The notes below the pieces were generated by a model, which did no database searches, was not told the origin of the DNA, and saw nothing but the letters and a program-made list of their open reading frames with translations. A DNA stretch of 64,000 nucleotides, from the NCBI RefSeq assembly GCF_002775205.1, contig NC_036450.1, positions 14,589,479 through 14,653,478 on the forward strand, read 5' to 3'. The DNA is from Xiphophorus maculatus. Its lineage: Eukaryota > Chordata > Actinopteri > Cyprinodontiformes > Poeciliidae. A program made the translations under genes and the position numbers. This document shows positions 19,037 through 30,300 of the stretch, piece after piece; position 1 is the first letter of the stretch; every line of letters starts with the position of its first letter.

Positions 19037-21210
19037 CTACTCATCGTCTGAGGAGTCCCTGTCGAAAGTATAGGCCATGAAGAAAACGTCGGGTCGAGGA
19101 GGGACGAGGGCATGGCCCGGTTTCACAATCTCAAAGCCCAGGAAACTGAAGGTACGCACCAGTTTAGCTGTAAAAACAAGTCAGGGACGGCACGTTAACA
19201 TTCAGAGCTAATGGCAGTGACCTACATCGGTTCAAATTGAATCATTTGAACACAAAGAGGTGAATTGTTCAAATGAGACTCACCACGATCATCTCTGTTC
19301 TTGTAAAAGCAGACAAACACGCTAAGAACTTTCAGATGTTCTTCAGCATACTCCAGGAGAGCCGCAAAACTAAGAGGAAAAGAAATGTAGATTAGAAAAG
19401 AGATCAAATGAGGTTTTTTCAGCCTAACAATGCAAAATAATCAACATTTTGTGAGAAGTTAAAATCAAACTGCACACTGACATTTAATTACGCTTTTGAA
19501 TTTATAGATATGAAAGCAAAAGAGAGAACCACCATAAATGTAACCATCACAATAATACCGTCGGTTTTTGAGATTGTCAGACATCAATTGGTATTGTTGT
19601 AAAAATAAATTAAATTCTTAACACTACAAGACTTATTTTATGGTAACGATAAATGCCCATCACTGAAGACCAGCTTCAAGGCTCCAGCTTTGTTCTCACC
19701 TCTCTTTGCTGCCTTCTGGAAGCGGGTCAAGAGGTACCTCCACATAGAGTGCACTGCTGCTCAGGACAGCATCCCACTGTATCGTCTTTGTGGCTGTGGG
19801 ACGGCTTTGGAAGTGGAGTATCCTCGGGCGACCATTCCCTGCAGGCTCTTCTGTTACTGTCAATTTCCGATCCTGAAATTAAATAAGGTTTGTGAGAAGA
19901 GCTACAAGTAACATGAAATTAATGCAAAAAGAGAGTCCAAGGACAAACTAATGTGTTCAAAGATATGAGCACATCCATTATTCTTGCAAATGTAGCTTTT
20001 TTTTGTTGTCGACTTACTGAGTAGAGCGGCCGAGCTGAAGGAGCGTGATCCCGTGTGCCATTCCCTCGCCCACCTGGGATCTTCAGGGGTGGGAGAGGGG
20101 CATCAGGAGCACCACAGAGGCCCTGGGCCGCGGGTACTACTACAGTGCAGGGACAAGCTGCCGTAGAGAGAAGGAGGAGAATAAGTCAAATGCTCAAGGC
20201 TGCTTTTTACAATATAAAACAGGAATGATTGCTCCTGCATTGCTTAAAACTAAAATTACTATACGACAACTCAACCTCCCTTCCCCCCTATGACATTGTA
20301 GTACTGTAAACACATGTGTAAATCGACATAATAAATTAGGAGACTTTATTTATAGATATTATGAAGCATAACGTGTTCTGGCAACCGTTCCGCTGTGACT
20401 GATCACGTTGCTGGAAAAATCAATCAGTTGTGTAATAACTGACCAAACCGTAAGACAGAAAAAAAGATCGCTATTTTACTTCCAGGAACCGACAGCTCTT
20501 TTTTTTTTTAGAAATAATCTAATTAATTTCATTGTTCAGTCAGACCTTACAAATAAACAGGCCATCTAGGACGCTTAATTAAATACATGACGCTAGTGAA
20601 GTTATTGGCCGCCAACTACGTCAATTGGAGTTGTGAAATACAAGACATTGTTAGTGTGTAGCTTCGGTTTAAATTCACTGCGCAATACTACTGCCGTTCT
20701 TTGAATACAGAAATAACACCAAAAGAAAGGCGTCACTTTACGGGTTGACGAGCTGTGGCTCATCAGTTAGCTTGCTGGCGCACATCGCTATCGTGACGCA
20801 ACATTGTTCGGCGTCCATAGCCACCTTTAAAACCGTTCAAGTTGAATGTCGACGCGCAAAAAAAGCAATGTATAGTCAAAAAAAAATTTTTATTATAACA
20901 ACCTCAAAACCGAAACAACCAAGAGGGATGTTAGTGATTAATAATACATGTACTTTTAGGTACCATACGGTTAATTGCCGTTACTTCCGTTTTTTCTGTT
21001 CTCGCTAGCTCTGCTGCCTAGCCACCCCTCCCCCACAGGACTGTTAGCACTTAGCTAAGCGAGCAACGTTTTCATGTTTACTTACTTCCCAATCATGTCA
21101 CAGATACCGCTACTTAAATTCGCCATGGTAGTAAAGGGCAGCTGTTTTCCTTCTTTCTCGCGAGCAAAGCAATGACTGTTTAGGATCCGCTGGAGGTTGG
21201 ATTTTACCAT
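19037..21210 (-). CDS. oaz1: Ornithine decarboxylase antizyme 1, expressed through +1 frameshifting
   Basis: Coding exons on the minus strand, 5' to 3': 21210-21086, 20157-20018, 19872-19700, 19369-19284, 19167-19037. Phases agree once one base is skipped at TCC-TGA in exon 2, giving about 217 residues, close to the family length. ORF1 starts [20 protein letters not shown] and ends LWCS before the TGA. ORF2 resumes [15 protein letters not shown] and ends [13 protein letters not shown]. The C-terminal half carries the acetyltransferase-like fold that binds ornithine decarboxylase ([40 protein letters not shown]). Antizyme binds ornithine decarboxylase monomers, sends them to the proteasome without ubiquitin, and blocks polyamine uptake. 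Polyamines promote the frameshift, giving feedback. The N-terminus is antizyme 1 type rather than antizyme 2. A teleost a/b copy cannot be assigned from this window. Confidence 0.95.
20047..20110 (-). promoter_or_regulatory. oaz1: Programmed +1 frameshift site and 3' RNA pseudoknot of antizyme
   Basis: On the minus strand the slip site TGC-TCC-TGA lies at 20111-20103 (TCC 20108-20106, TGA 20105-20103). Three bases after the TGA, stem 1 can form between 20099-20088 (CCCTCTCCCACC) and 20074-20063 (GGTGGGCGAGGG), with 11 of 12 pairs. Its loop contains GATCCC (20081-20076), which pairs perfectly with GGGATC (20052-20047), making an H-type pseudoknot. This is the arrangement known for vertebrate antizyme 1 and 2 mRNAs, where it stimulates skipping of one base. 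Confidence 0.93.
21124..21126 (-). other. oaz1: Second in-frame antizyme AUG
   Basis: Codon 29 of ORF1 (TTMANL) is an ATG (plus-strand CAT at about 21124-21126). Mammalian OAZ1 uses two starts, and the longer product carries a mitochondrial-targeting N-terminus. A second AUG is also present here, but whether it is used is not visible. Confidence 0.5.
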
Positions 21211-21556
21211 CCGGCCTCGGATAGAGACACGACTGGCTGACTGCTCTCTGCTATGCTAGGCAGGGTAATGATCGACCAGAGAGACTGGCAGTGGTTTTAA
21301 GGAAGACGAAAGAGGACCGAGTCAAGGTGGATATGACGACACAACACTGCTTCCGTTTACCTTCAAAATATTTTCAAAATATCTGAAGTAGTTATCCTTT
21401 TGTTTTATGATCAAATTGTAGGAAAACACGAAAGAAGGAAATTAAAACACAGAATATTGTGCAAAAGTTCTTATTTTTAACGTATTGTCTGTTTTAGTTT
21501 CCTCTTTGGTTAAAAAGATAAAGATCATTTCAATGTAATGTACTGTACACATTATG

Positions 21557-21596
21557 TTTACTTCACAATGTAATGATTTTTACATTGTGAAGTAAA
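21557..21596. repeat. Perfect 17-bp inverted repeat
   Basis: Arms TTTACTTCACAATGTAA (21557-21573) and TTACATTGTGAAGTAAA (21580-21596) with a 6-base loop. A further partial copy of the arm (TTTACTTCACAAATG) follows at about 21608. Confidence 0.9.
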
Positions 21597-21632
21597 TATA
21601 AAAAACATTTACTTCACAAATGTTTTTTTTTT

Positions 21633-21661
21633 ACAAATGATGTCAAGTGAACATCATTTGT
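21633..21661. repeat. Perfect 11-bp inverted repeat
   Basis: Arms ACAAATGATGT (21633-21643) and ACATCATTTGT (21651-21661) with a 7-base loop, about 35 bases from the previous hairpin. Confidence 0.85.
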
Positions 21662-22596
21662 AGAATAGCACAGAAACATCCTTTACTGTCCCTTAATTTA
21701 GGTGTATCAGCAGCAAAGTATATTAACAAAACTTAGGAACATGAAAAGACAAAACATGAGAACAATCGACTGTACAGAAAGATAACATTTTCATCAGAAA
21801 AATTATATTTTAATTTTAAGTGTGTACAATTTCTGCATGTAATTTCACGGACTGTTTACAGTAAGTAAAAGAAATAAAAACTGCAAATAAATAACAGCAG
21901 GGAGGTAAAATATTCACTGAGTTTCTAGGGAAAAGTGACAGTTATAAAGTCTTAAAACTGCTGGAACACCTGCAATAACAGCACTTATATTAATTTTAAA
22001 ACAATAATAGTCCAAGTATATACCTTTTTTTGCTGAGAACTGGTGACTGGTTACTTTAAATTTAGATTTAATTTACTATACAGATATCAAAGTATTTTAG
22101 ATAATCTATGTTAGTGGTTTTGGTAACAACATTCAGACTTTGTGAAATAATTAGTTACATGCTGTTCAAAAATTTCAATGATAATTGCCTCACCATCTTA
22201 GATGAAGCTAATATTCCGAGTTAGATATTTAAGGAGCCTTTTTATACGTAGTGGTCAATTGCCTACTGACTAAAAAATTATCATACTATTTTAGTATGAC
22301 CTTAAAGCAGGATGTGTAATTTAATTTTGTTTACTACACGACTAAAAGTCATATTTAAATGAGAGGGGAAAAAACTTAGCTTTGCATAATATGCTTTTTG
22401 ATGGATGTATTTGTCCTTTTCACTTGTTGTTTTATTTGTTTATTTTTTTAACGAAATAAAAAAAAACGTTTGTAATTATTTAACCAGAAATTTTTATTTT
22501 GAAAGAGGAAGTAGAGTACGTAGATACAACTCTAAATTTATATATATAAAAACACTGATCCGCTAGCTGCTACTAGCATGCTAACTCAAAGGTCGG

Positions 22597-22618
22597 CACG
22601 TAAAGCTTACTTTACGTG
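22597..22618. repeat. 9-bp inverted repeat with 4-base loop
   Basis: Arms CACGTAAAG (22597-22605) and CTTTACGTG (22610-22618). Short, but perfect. Confidence 0.75.
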
Positions 22619-22959
22619 ACTAAGTGCCCATAAGAATACAGTTTTGCCCCGAACTGTTTCCAAAAGTACTAAAGAAATCGTAAAGAAAACACCCAATATC
22701 ATAAATACCGTTACTGTATATTGTTGTCGTATTTACAACAAATTCTTTATGTTTATGAGGTTAGCTTTGTTAACCAGAGGGCGTTAAAAAAGAAAAATTA
22801 TCTAAAAGTGACAAGGACATTTTATTTAATAATAAAAGTTGATCCCTTGCACACACGTCAGTCTGTAATTTAATTTTGGATTAAGTTGGTCAGTAATTGT
22901 AGGACCATTTACTTTGCCCTTAATTTTGTGATTACTGAAAACTTAATTGTGTAGAATTA

Positions 22960-23010
22960 AATCCGCACAGCATGAGCCTACCACCACCACTATGCTTCAT
23001 AGTGAATAAG
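22960..23010 (-). mobile_element. Short Tc1-like fragment
   Basis: 'agcatgagcctaccaccacc' followed by 'actatgcttcatagtgaat' resembles the reverse complement of the Tc1 transposase region encoding GGGS-M ('catgatgctgccaccaccatgcttcac'). It is only about 40 bases. Confidence 0.4.
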
Positions 23011-23041
23011 CTAATGAGCCATATTGGTTCGGACACATATG

Positions 23042-23071
23042 GACAGCTACCATATGAACATGGTAGCTGTC
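23042..23071. repeat. Perfect 12-bp inverted repeat
   Basis: Arms GACAGCTACCAT (23042-23053) and ATGGTAGCTGTC (23060-23071) with a 6-base loop. Confidence 0.9.
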
Positions 23072-23136
23072 TTACACACACATACCGGTGTATTTTGGAA
23101 ACCTACGTTTTCCCCCATCTGTCTTTTTTATTTTGT

Positions 23137-23179
23137 TGTCCAAAATACCACATTAACTAGTATTTTGGTATTTTGGACA
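23137..23179. repeat. Perfect 14-bp inverted repeat
   Basis: Arms TGTCCAAAATACCA (23137-23150) and TGGTATTTTGGACA (23166-23179) around a 15-base loop that itself contains a second GTATTTT copy. Confidence 0.9.
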
Positions 23180-23789
23180 GTGCAACAGTGTTTTACTCCA
23201 GCCTGTTTGTTAAGTGGGTTTTGTCATTTTATACAGATTTGTTTTTTTGATTAATTATTACTGACCATTATTGTGTTTTATCTTCCATTGTGAAATAATC
23301 AATGTTTTAAATTCAGTTTTTTTTTTTCTTTTTAAGCTTTATTTTTTTGTGTGTCCTTTGTGCAGCCTGTGTGGTCATCCACAAGACCAAGAGGAATTGT
23401 AACTTTTAAATCTTACCCCTTTACTCCTTACGTCAGTTTTTCTTTTTTCCCATGACTGCAATTTATTAGTGGTAACTCTGCAAATCTTGTGGTTACATTA
23501 TGCAACAAACTGCAAAGCACTGTAAATTCCCACTGGCTTATGTCATAAAATCAAACTCCTTGTCTGTTCACAATTTGTCACTTTACAAAAACAAACTTCA
23601 ATCTTTTTTATTGATATTTAGAATTGAACAAAGTAGCTCATATCTGTGACATATAAATGTATTTTTTCATTCTTTCAAACAAAATTCTGAAAATATAATT
23701 TGGATTCCTATGGATATTTGTCTCATTTTACATTGTTACCTTTAATTGTAGTGTACTTTAACCAAATTGCTTTTACAATTCAACTCATT

Positions 23790-24000
23790 TGCAAACAGAG
23801 CCCATTTGCACATAAATGGATCTCAGAATAAGCACCGCTTTCCTGAGAAGGCCTCGGAAGTTTGTTAGAAAACAACAAACGTAGACAAAAAACTTTAACA
23901 TGAAGATCAAGGAACAAAGCAGAAAGGTCAGGGATAAAGTTGCAAACGTTAAAAGCAGAGTTAGGTTTTAAGATATTATATGACAAACTTTGAAGAGGTC
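23790..24000 (+). mobile_element. Tc1-like transposon relic (5' part)
   Basis: The run 'gaagatcaaggaacaaagca', 'gaaaggtcagggataaagtt' and 'aaagcagagttaggtttta' matches the early transposase region of an abundant teleost Tc1-like element. A preceding 'cctcggaagtttgttagaaa' matches its upstream part. The reading frame is broken and only this part is present. Confidence 0.6.
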
Positions 24001-24298
24001 AAAATTGTCTCACCAAATTTGTGGTGGAAAACTAACTAACATACCTTCCCCAAGTGTTTTTTATGTTTACACAGAACACCAAGTATCGATTTTACGTTGA
24101 AGTGAGATTTCTAATATCTTAACATTTGCCAGAACTTGATAGTGTTTAGTCTTTTATTGTTATCTCCCGTACAGAAGGAGTAGTGTACTAGTTGCCTCTT
24201 TTTGACGCGCATTCGTGCGCCGCCCTCCCCCTCCGTTCGATTTGTCCCACACTGCGATCCGTCGGTCGTCCGAGCGAAACCGCTTCGGTGCGCTGCAG

Positions 24299-24349
24299 AT
24301 GAACGGCTGGTTGAGAAAATGGAAAGCGACACGGCCGTCCGGAGAATAA
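24299..24349 (+). promoter_or_regulatory. ermp1: Short uORF overlapping the ermp1 start codon
   Basis: An ATG at 24299 opens a 16-codon frame (starting MNGWLRKW) that ends with TAA at 24347-24349. It overlaps the ERMP1 ATG at 24319 in another frame. Its context is weak (C at -3), whereas the main ATG has A at -3 and G at +4. It matters only if transcription starts upstream, which the sequence does not prove. Confidence 0.5.
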
Positions 24350-27300
24350 AACCCCCCGGGACTCCGCGCTACGGCGCGGAGGACGGAGATGGAGCCTGTG
24401 GCCGGAACTGCGGGGATAACGGCTACAGCGGCGACCCGAAGAGAAAGCCCGAAGTGAGGCTGCTCTTACTGCGGGAAGGACTGGCGGCTGCGCTGCTCTC
24501 TGGGTTTGTTTTGCTGCTGTGGGGACTCGTTCATCTGTCGCTGCAGCAGCTTGTCATCGGGAAGCCGAGCGGAGAGTTTAACGCGGAGAGAGCAAGGTGT
24601 GTTTGCTGCTTAGTCCAGGTCATATTAATGTTTAAATAAAGTTAACATTTCCTCTTGTCCGAGTTAAAAGACCCACCTCAGAAAGTGTTGCTGATCCTCT
24701 CTTCCGGGCCCACCTTTACCTTATAGCTGCAGAGGGGAGGACAGGTGTTTACAGGGTAAAAGGGCTTCAGACGGGGTAGAAAAATGATGAAACAACCTTT
24801 TACCTTAATCTGTCACATATATAACCAAAGATTGGTCATATAAGCAGGAAGTATCTTTGCAGCAAGTTATAGGAGGGAAATATAATAGGTGGCGTTGCAA
24901 ATCATTGCTAAACATCAAATATTTAGCAACTGCAAAAGTCATAATCTTCACAGCTTATTTAATTAATAGTAAACAGTATAACCTAAATGTGAACACACAT
25001 AAAGCCGTGCAAAGGTGTCCATATCATTTTATCTTGCAATACACCCGAAAATCTAATATGTTTATTGTATTTTATTGGTATCATGACATAGGCAATAAAC
25101 CAACAAAGAGTAGTGCATAATTTTGAAATAAGAAAAAATGATGCATGTAAGAATTACAACACTTTTGGCTATTATTGGTATTATTACAAACAAAATCTGG
25201 AGAGTGTTTCATGCATTCGTGTCTACCCCTCCCACTTTATTGTATTGCCCCTGGATAAATTGTGGCGCAACCAACTGCATTCCAGGGTAACATGGAATGC
25301 AGTTTTTTGTAAATGCAAAAGACAAATGTCTGTCTGGCTGTTCTTTAATTGTCAGTATAAGTACAGCTGTTGTGTGTGGATCTTTGTTGGAGAATAGACG
25401 AAAGACAAAGGAACACAAATGATAGTTCAGGGGTAAAGATGTCGAAATGTTTAAAGTAGGGCTAGGTGGCAAAACAGTATCCCCCCAAAAAAACTTTGAA
25501 CATTTTGAAAATCACTTTTAATCGGAAATCGGAAGAGTTTGTCACAACTATGTAACTCTGGAGGCTCAATTTCACCGCTTTAGATGAGGAAATATTTTGA
25601 CAAGACATTTATTTTTCTGAAAAATCTGGGTTTATGGCAAAGGAAAAAAAGCAATTGAATAAAGAGAACGGCAGTAAATCCTGTTTGAATGTCTCCACAA
25701 GCCTCGTAGGAGACGCAGCAAATGTGGACAAAGGTTATGCAGGGAAGAAAGTAACACTGAACACACTTCCCCTGATCACCAGCATGATGCCATGGTGGTG
25801 GCAACATGCTGTGTGGATGATTTACTGCGGCAGGTACAGGAAATCTTATCAAACTTGACAGAAGACGGATGGAGCTGAGAACAGGGCATTCCTTAAAGAG
25901 AACATTGACTTCAGGAGAATTGCAACTGCAGTGACTTGAAGCAGGACAAACACAGCCAGAGCTACAATTGAAGAGTTCAGAATAAAACAGATTTATGTGG
26001 CAGAAGAATCCATTCAAAGTCCAGACTGAAATCCCTTTTTTAAAAAAAAGTCATCTGCTGTAAGACCTGAAAATTATATTCACAGATGCTCTTTACATAA
26101 TCTGACTGCTATTTTGTAGATATGCAAACTTGGAAGAGACATGCGCTGAAAGATTTGCTGCTGCACTGAATTTTGTTTCTACAGAGGGAGACCTGAATAC
26201 AAATGTAGCTCTGTTTCCTTTTCATTCCGCTCCATAATGAAGTACTACTCTGTTAGTAGTAGTAATAGTACAGCAAACCCTAATAAGTTATGCTGAAGTT
26301 TGTGGTTCTAGTGTAGGACTGCAGCTAATGATTACTATATATTATATTCTTCTGATGATTAATTGATTAATCAGATCAAAAGCACTCTACAAATTTTTCA
26401 TTTAACCACCTAAGACTTTTTATGCAACATTAGAAATATATTAAATGATGCAAAAAAAAAAGTTCCTGTTTTAACTAAGAATATAAAAATTTTATTGCCT
26501 GAAATACAACAGCATAGCACTCTTTTAGTGACCTTTAGTGACTTTAGGGTGAAGCTAAAACTATTCCACTTGAGGAGTTTTGGCTGAAACATATTTGCAG
26601 ACTAAGGTGTTATGTTAAATGCAAAGTGTATATATATTTTGTGCAGTTTTGGCTTAATTACTGCTAATGATTTTTTTTTTTTTTGTAAATTGCCTATTTT
26701 GAGTCATTTTATTCCAGTTAACAATTAAGCGATCATTTTGGTAATTGATTCATCGTGATTAATCATTTCAGTTAAAGGGTTGTGAATACTTTTGTAAAGC
26801 ACTGCGGGTCCTATCTGAATGTTTCAGCTGTTGGTTTTTGTTTCAGTTCAACAAAACAGGCAGGCTGCGTAAAACCATGTTAAGCATCTCGCTTATTAAA
26901 AGCAGCTGCGACATTTTTCAGATTAAAAGATCAGAGTGCCTCTCTGTGCAGTTTTTTAGTCCCCATTTAGAAGGGGTGGGGGGCTGCAGGGATTATGGCA
27001 CAAAATCTGAGGTCAGCAGGGCTGGAGTTGAGCTTTTAAAATGTGCTGGGCAGAAGAATTTGCCATCATTTAGCTGCTCACTGCATAAATTAGTGCTGCA
27101 TGTGAAGTGATTTAGAGCTATGAGCTTCTTTGTCTGCAATCTGGAAGTCCCAGTTTATATAATTCGGACTGTTAAAATGCTGCAGAGCACATAGCAGCAA
27201 CTGTAACATCAACTTCTGACACTTTGTTTATAGAAGGCGATGAAATATGGCATTTCACTTCCCACGGTTTGATGAGGGAGGTTTATTTGTAGGTGCAGCA

Positions 27301-30300
27301 AATTACCTTGCTTGTATCTGGGAGGATTTGTACCGGTGTGGGCAGAGTCTGACAGAGCCATAATTATTTGTTTAGGCAAAAATATAAGTAGAAACATCAA
27401 GTTTTCCATTTTCTTGTACGTATGAACATTTTAGCGTTACTTTTTGGCTTGTTTATATTGAAATAAGTCTTACCATAATCAGCGTGAAGCAAATCGGGAT
27501 GTAGCTCAGGTAATCGTTTTTTAACTTTAATTTCAAAACCAGTTGTTTTTATGATGGGAGCCTCTGTTTCATAGTTTATCATGGAGATGAACACAAATCA
27601 GTTAACTGTTCTGTTCATAGCGAGTGATGAGATCCTTCCACAGTTTCTAGGATGTTTTTTCTGTCGTAATGCACAATGTTGAGTCAGACACAGCTTGAAT
27701 TAAAAGGTTTGCTTCTGGTCGTTTATTTTGCAAACACACATAAACAATAGAGGCAGACTTGCTGAAAAGTCTGCCTCTATTTCAGCAAGCTGAGCAGTAG
27801 TTTGACCTTTCATGCCTGATGGTGACCTCTCTCTTTTCTTCTCTTGTTCCTCTTTTATTTTAGGCGACACTTGGAGCAGATCACCGGCGTCGGCCCTCGG
27901 CCCGTCGGCAGCCAGGAGAACGAGGTCCTGACGGTGGGCTACCTATTGGAGCAGATAGAGGACATCCGGGCGAGGACGGCAGCGGGGCCTCACCAGGTCA
28001 CCGTGGACGTCCAGCGCCCCACCGGTTCCTTCTCCATTGACTTTCTAGGAGGCTTCACGAGTTTCTACGACCGCGTCACCAACATCGCAGTGAAGCTCGA
28101 GCCCAAACGTGGAGCCCAGCACCTCATGCTCGCCAACTGTCACTTTGACACCGTGGCCAACAGCCCAGGTACAAACTCATTAGCTGGTCTGTTTTCTTTC
28201 CAAAACTGATGGGAAACGCACATTGGCACAATCAGACATGCATCAAAAAATACACGTCTTTTACTTTCTGTTAAACGCTTGACAGGTGCGGTCCCTGCCG
28301 ATCCCTTTAAAACCTGATCTATTGAGAACCGTCGGGGTGTAAAAAACTTTAGCTCAGTAATCCGTCCTGTCTCAGCGCACTTCTACGTTCCGAGACTAAT
28401 GTGTGATTAAAAATGTCCGTTGATTAACGAGACACACCTAAAGATTAAGGAGGGTATTTCAGAAGTTGTCCTATGCCGTCCTCTTAAATAGGGATGGGAA
28501 TGAGTGGTTGAACAAAAATTTCAGAAATTATTAGTATTTTATTTTTTCATTTTTATTTAAATATCTAAACTGATAAAAACATGAATAAACCTCACATATC
28601 CAAATATTTATTTGTCTCTATTTATGTATTTTTATGCTTGTTGCTGTAACTGATAATTAATTGCATAACTGCATAATAACTTAAGACAAGCTTGATACTT
28701 TGTATTTGAATGATTGATTGTTTTTCTTGTCTCTCTCCCTCTTTCTGCCAAAAACCGGTTGACAAAGGGCTTCAGTCTGGCACATTAGTTTCAATTAGCC
28801 CCTTTTTTGAAGCCGGTATTGTGTACAGAGATTCAGTATCCATTTTATTTGTTGTTTCAGTTGTTTGCTTATTTTGGATATCTAAAATGTCTCCCAGTTT
28901 CAGTTTCAGCTTTCTGTGCTACAATAAAAGCCTCCAAACTAACCTCTGTGTTTATGTGTTAGCACTGAGCTACAGCTGCATATACCTTATGCCAAAGCAC
29001 TTTTGGTATGCATCTATTAGCTTTTTACTGAAAAAGGCCAAATACTACTAGGACAGATTATTTATAGTTATGGAGACTCAATGCATGGGATGAAAAAAAT
29101 CATCTTCCAATTCTGCTGAAGATAGACACTGCAGTCTCCTCTCCACTAACCCCCTTGACACTCGAAGGATAAGCAGGTAGAGACGATGGAGGTTCATCTA
29201 ATCAGAAAACCTTACTCCTTTTTCTGAGTGTGGAGAGAAATCGAGGTGTTACCAGGCAAGAAGTCTGCAGTATTTTTCCCTCCACACCCTCTGAGCAAGT
29301 TGAAGAAACAATAGTTTCTTAGATCAACACAACTTCAGTGGTGGGGGGAAAAAAATACGTGCAATAGGTGTGGGCCAGAAAAATAAATATACATCAGGAG
29401 CACACAGTCCACAAAATCTGATACCCTGGGATTTCTAATAATAATAAAGATGAACAAAGAGCCAGTGCACGCACGTGAACTGTCTACTACACTGTTTTAT
29501 GTATCTGTGTAGTAGAGAGCAGAGCTTCTCTGGAATGAGGAGCAATAAATTAGTGGCAGAAAGCAGGACAGACATTCAGTTAACCAGCTTCACCCTGCCC
29601 CCACCTCCTAACACACAGATTCACTCTAGAAAGCTGGAGCACATGATGCATCGGATCTTTACTTCACTTTTTTTCCCCCTTTTATTTCTTAACTTTTGTT
29701 CCTTACCGTTTGTCGGTCTAATCTGTCTGAATCACACGCTCTTGTCACATGCTGCTTCACTTTCTTCCTGCTCTGATTCCTTTGTTTCCTGATGACGATA
29801 CACACTGTAGGTTTTAGCTGAACTTGTTCTGGCCATGTCTTTGTCCCGCGCGTCTCAGTTATCACCTCCCATCCTTGTTGTCTGTCGTAAAACAAGTTAT
29901 TTGCATGATATACAGTTGCATCCCATTTTTTTATGAAGGGCTTCCTGCATTTGTTTTCTAGTATAAACATTTGCCTAGTTGTTTTTGTTCCTGCAGTACA
30001 TGAGCTCATCTTTTCATTTCAGGTGCCAGTGATGATGCGGTGAGCTGCGCTGTGATGCTGGAAGTCCTCCACTCTCTGGCCAACCAGTCCACTCCTCTCC
30101 ACCACGGCGTTGTCTTCCTCTTCAATGGAGCCGAGGAAAATGTCCTGCAGGTGAAATGATCAACACGAGTGGCAAAACTTGGCACTAACTCTAAGCCATT
30201 TGGCCGTGTTTTGTCTTTCTTGTCTCAGTTATCTCTATCTTTCCCTCTTGTAAATTATTTTTTTTAATCTCAGGCCAGTCATGGTTTTATTACCCAGCAT

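Larger units (their letters stand above)
21211..24318. other. Divergent spacer between oaz1 and ermp1
   Basis: About 3.1 kb with the oaz1 5' UTR and promoter at its left end, a CpG-richer ermp1 promoter and 5' UTR at its right end (about 24200-24318), and AT-rich DNA between. It contains several long perfect inverted repeats (listed separately) and Tc1-like relics. No coding exon was recognised. Confidence 0.65.
24597..27863 (+). other. ermp1 intron 1, transposon-rich
   Basis: Holds a Tc1-like relic (about 25.64-26.23 kb) and a second AT-rich element (about 26.31-26.77 kb). A paired hairpin lies just before exon 2. An element beginning 'gtagggctaggtggcaaaac' near 25457 resembles the end of another fish DNA transposon. 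No additional exon was seen. Confidence 0.6.

Noticed and set aside
20103..20105. Premature stop making oaz1 a pseudogene
   Set aside because: The TGA is the known antizyme frameshift stop with its stimulatory structure, and the rest of the gene is intact.
24202..24318. N-terminal extension of ERMP1 upstream of 24319
   Set aside because: The open frame upstream has no ATG (it opens at a TTG), and the ATG at 24319 has a strong context and a family-like N-terminal length.
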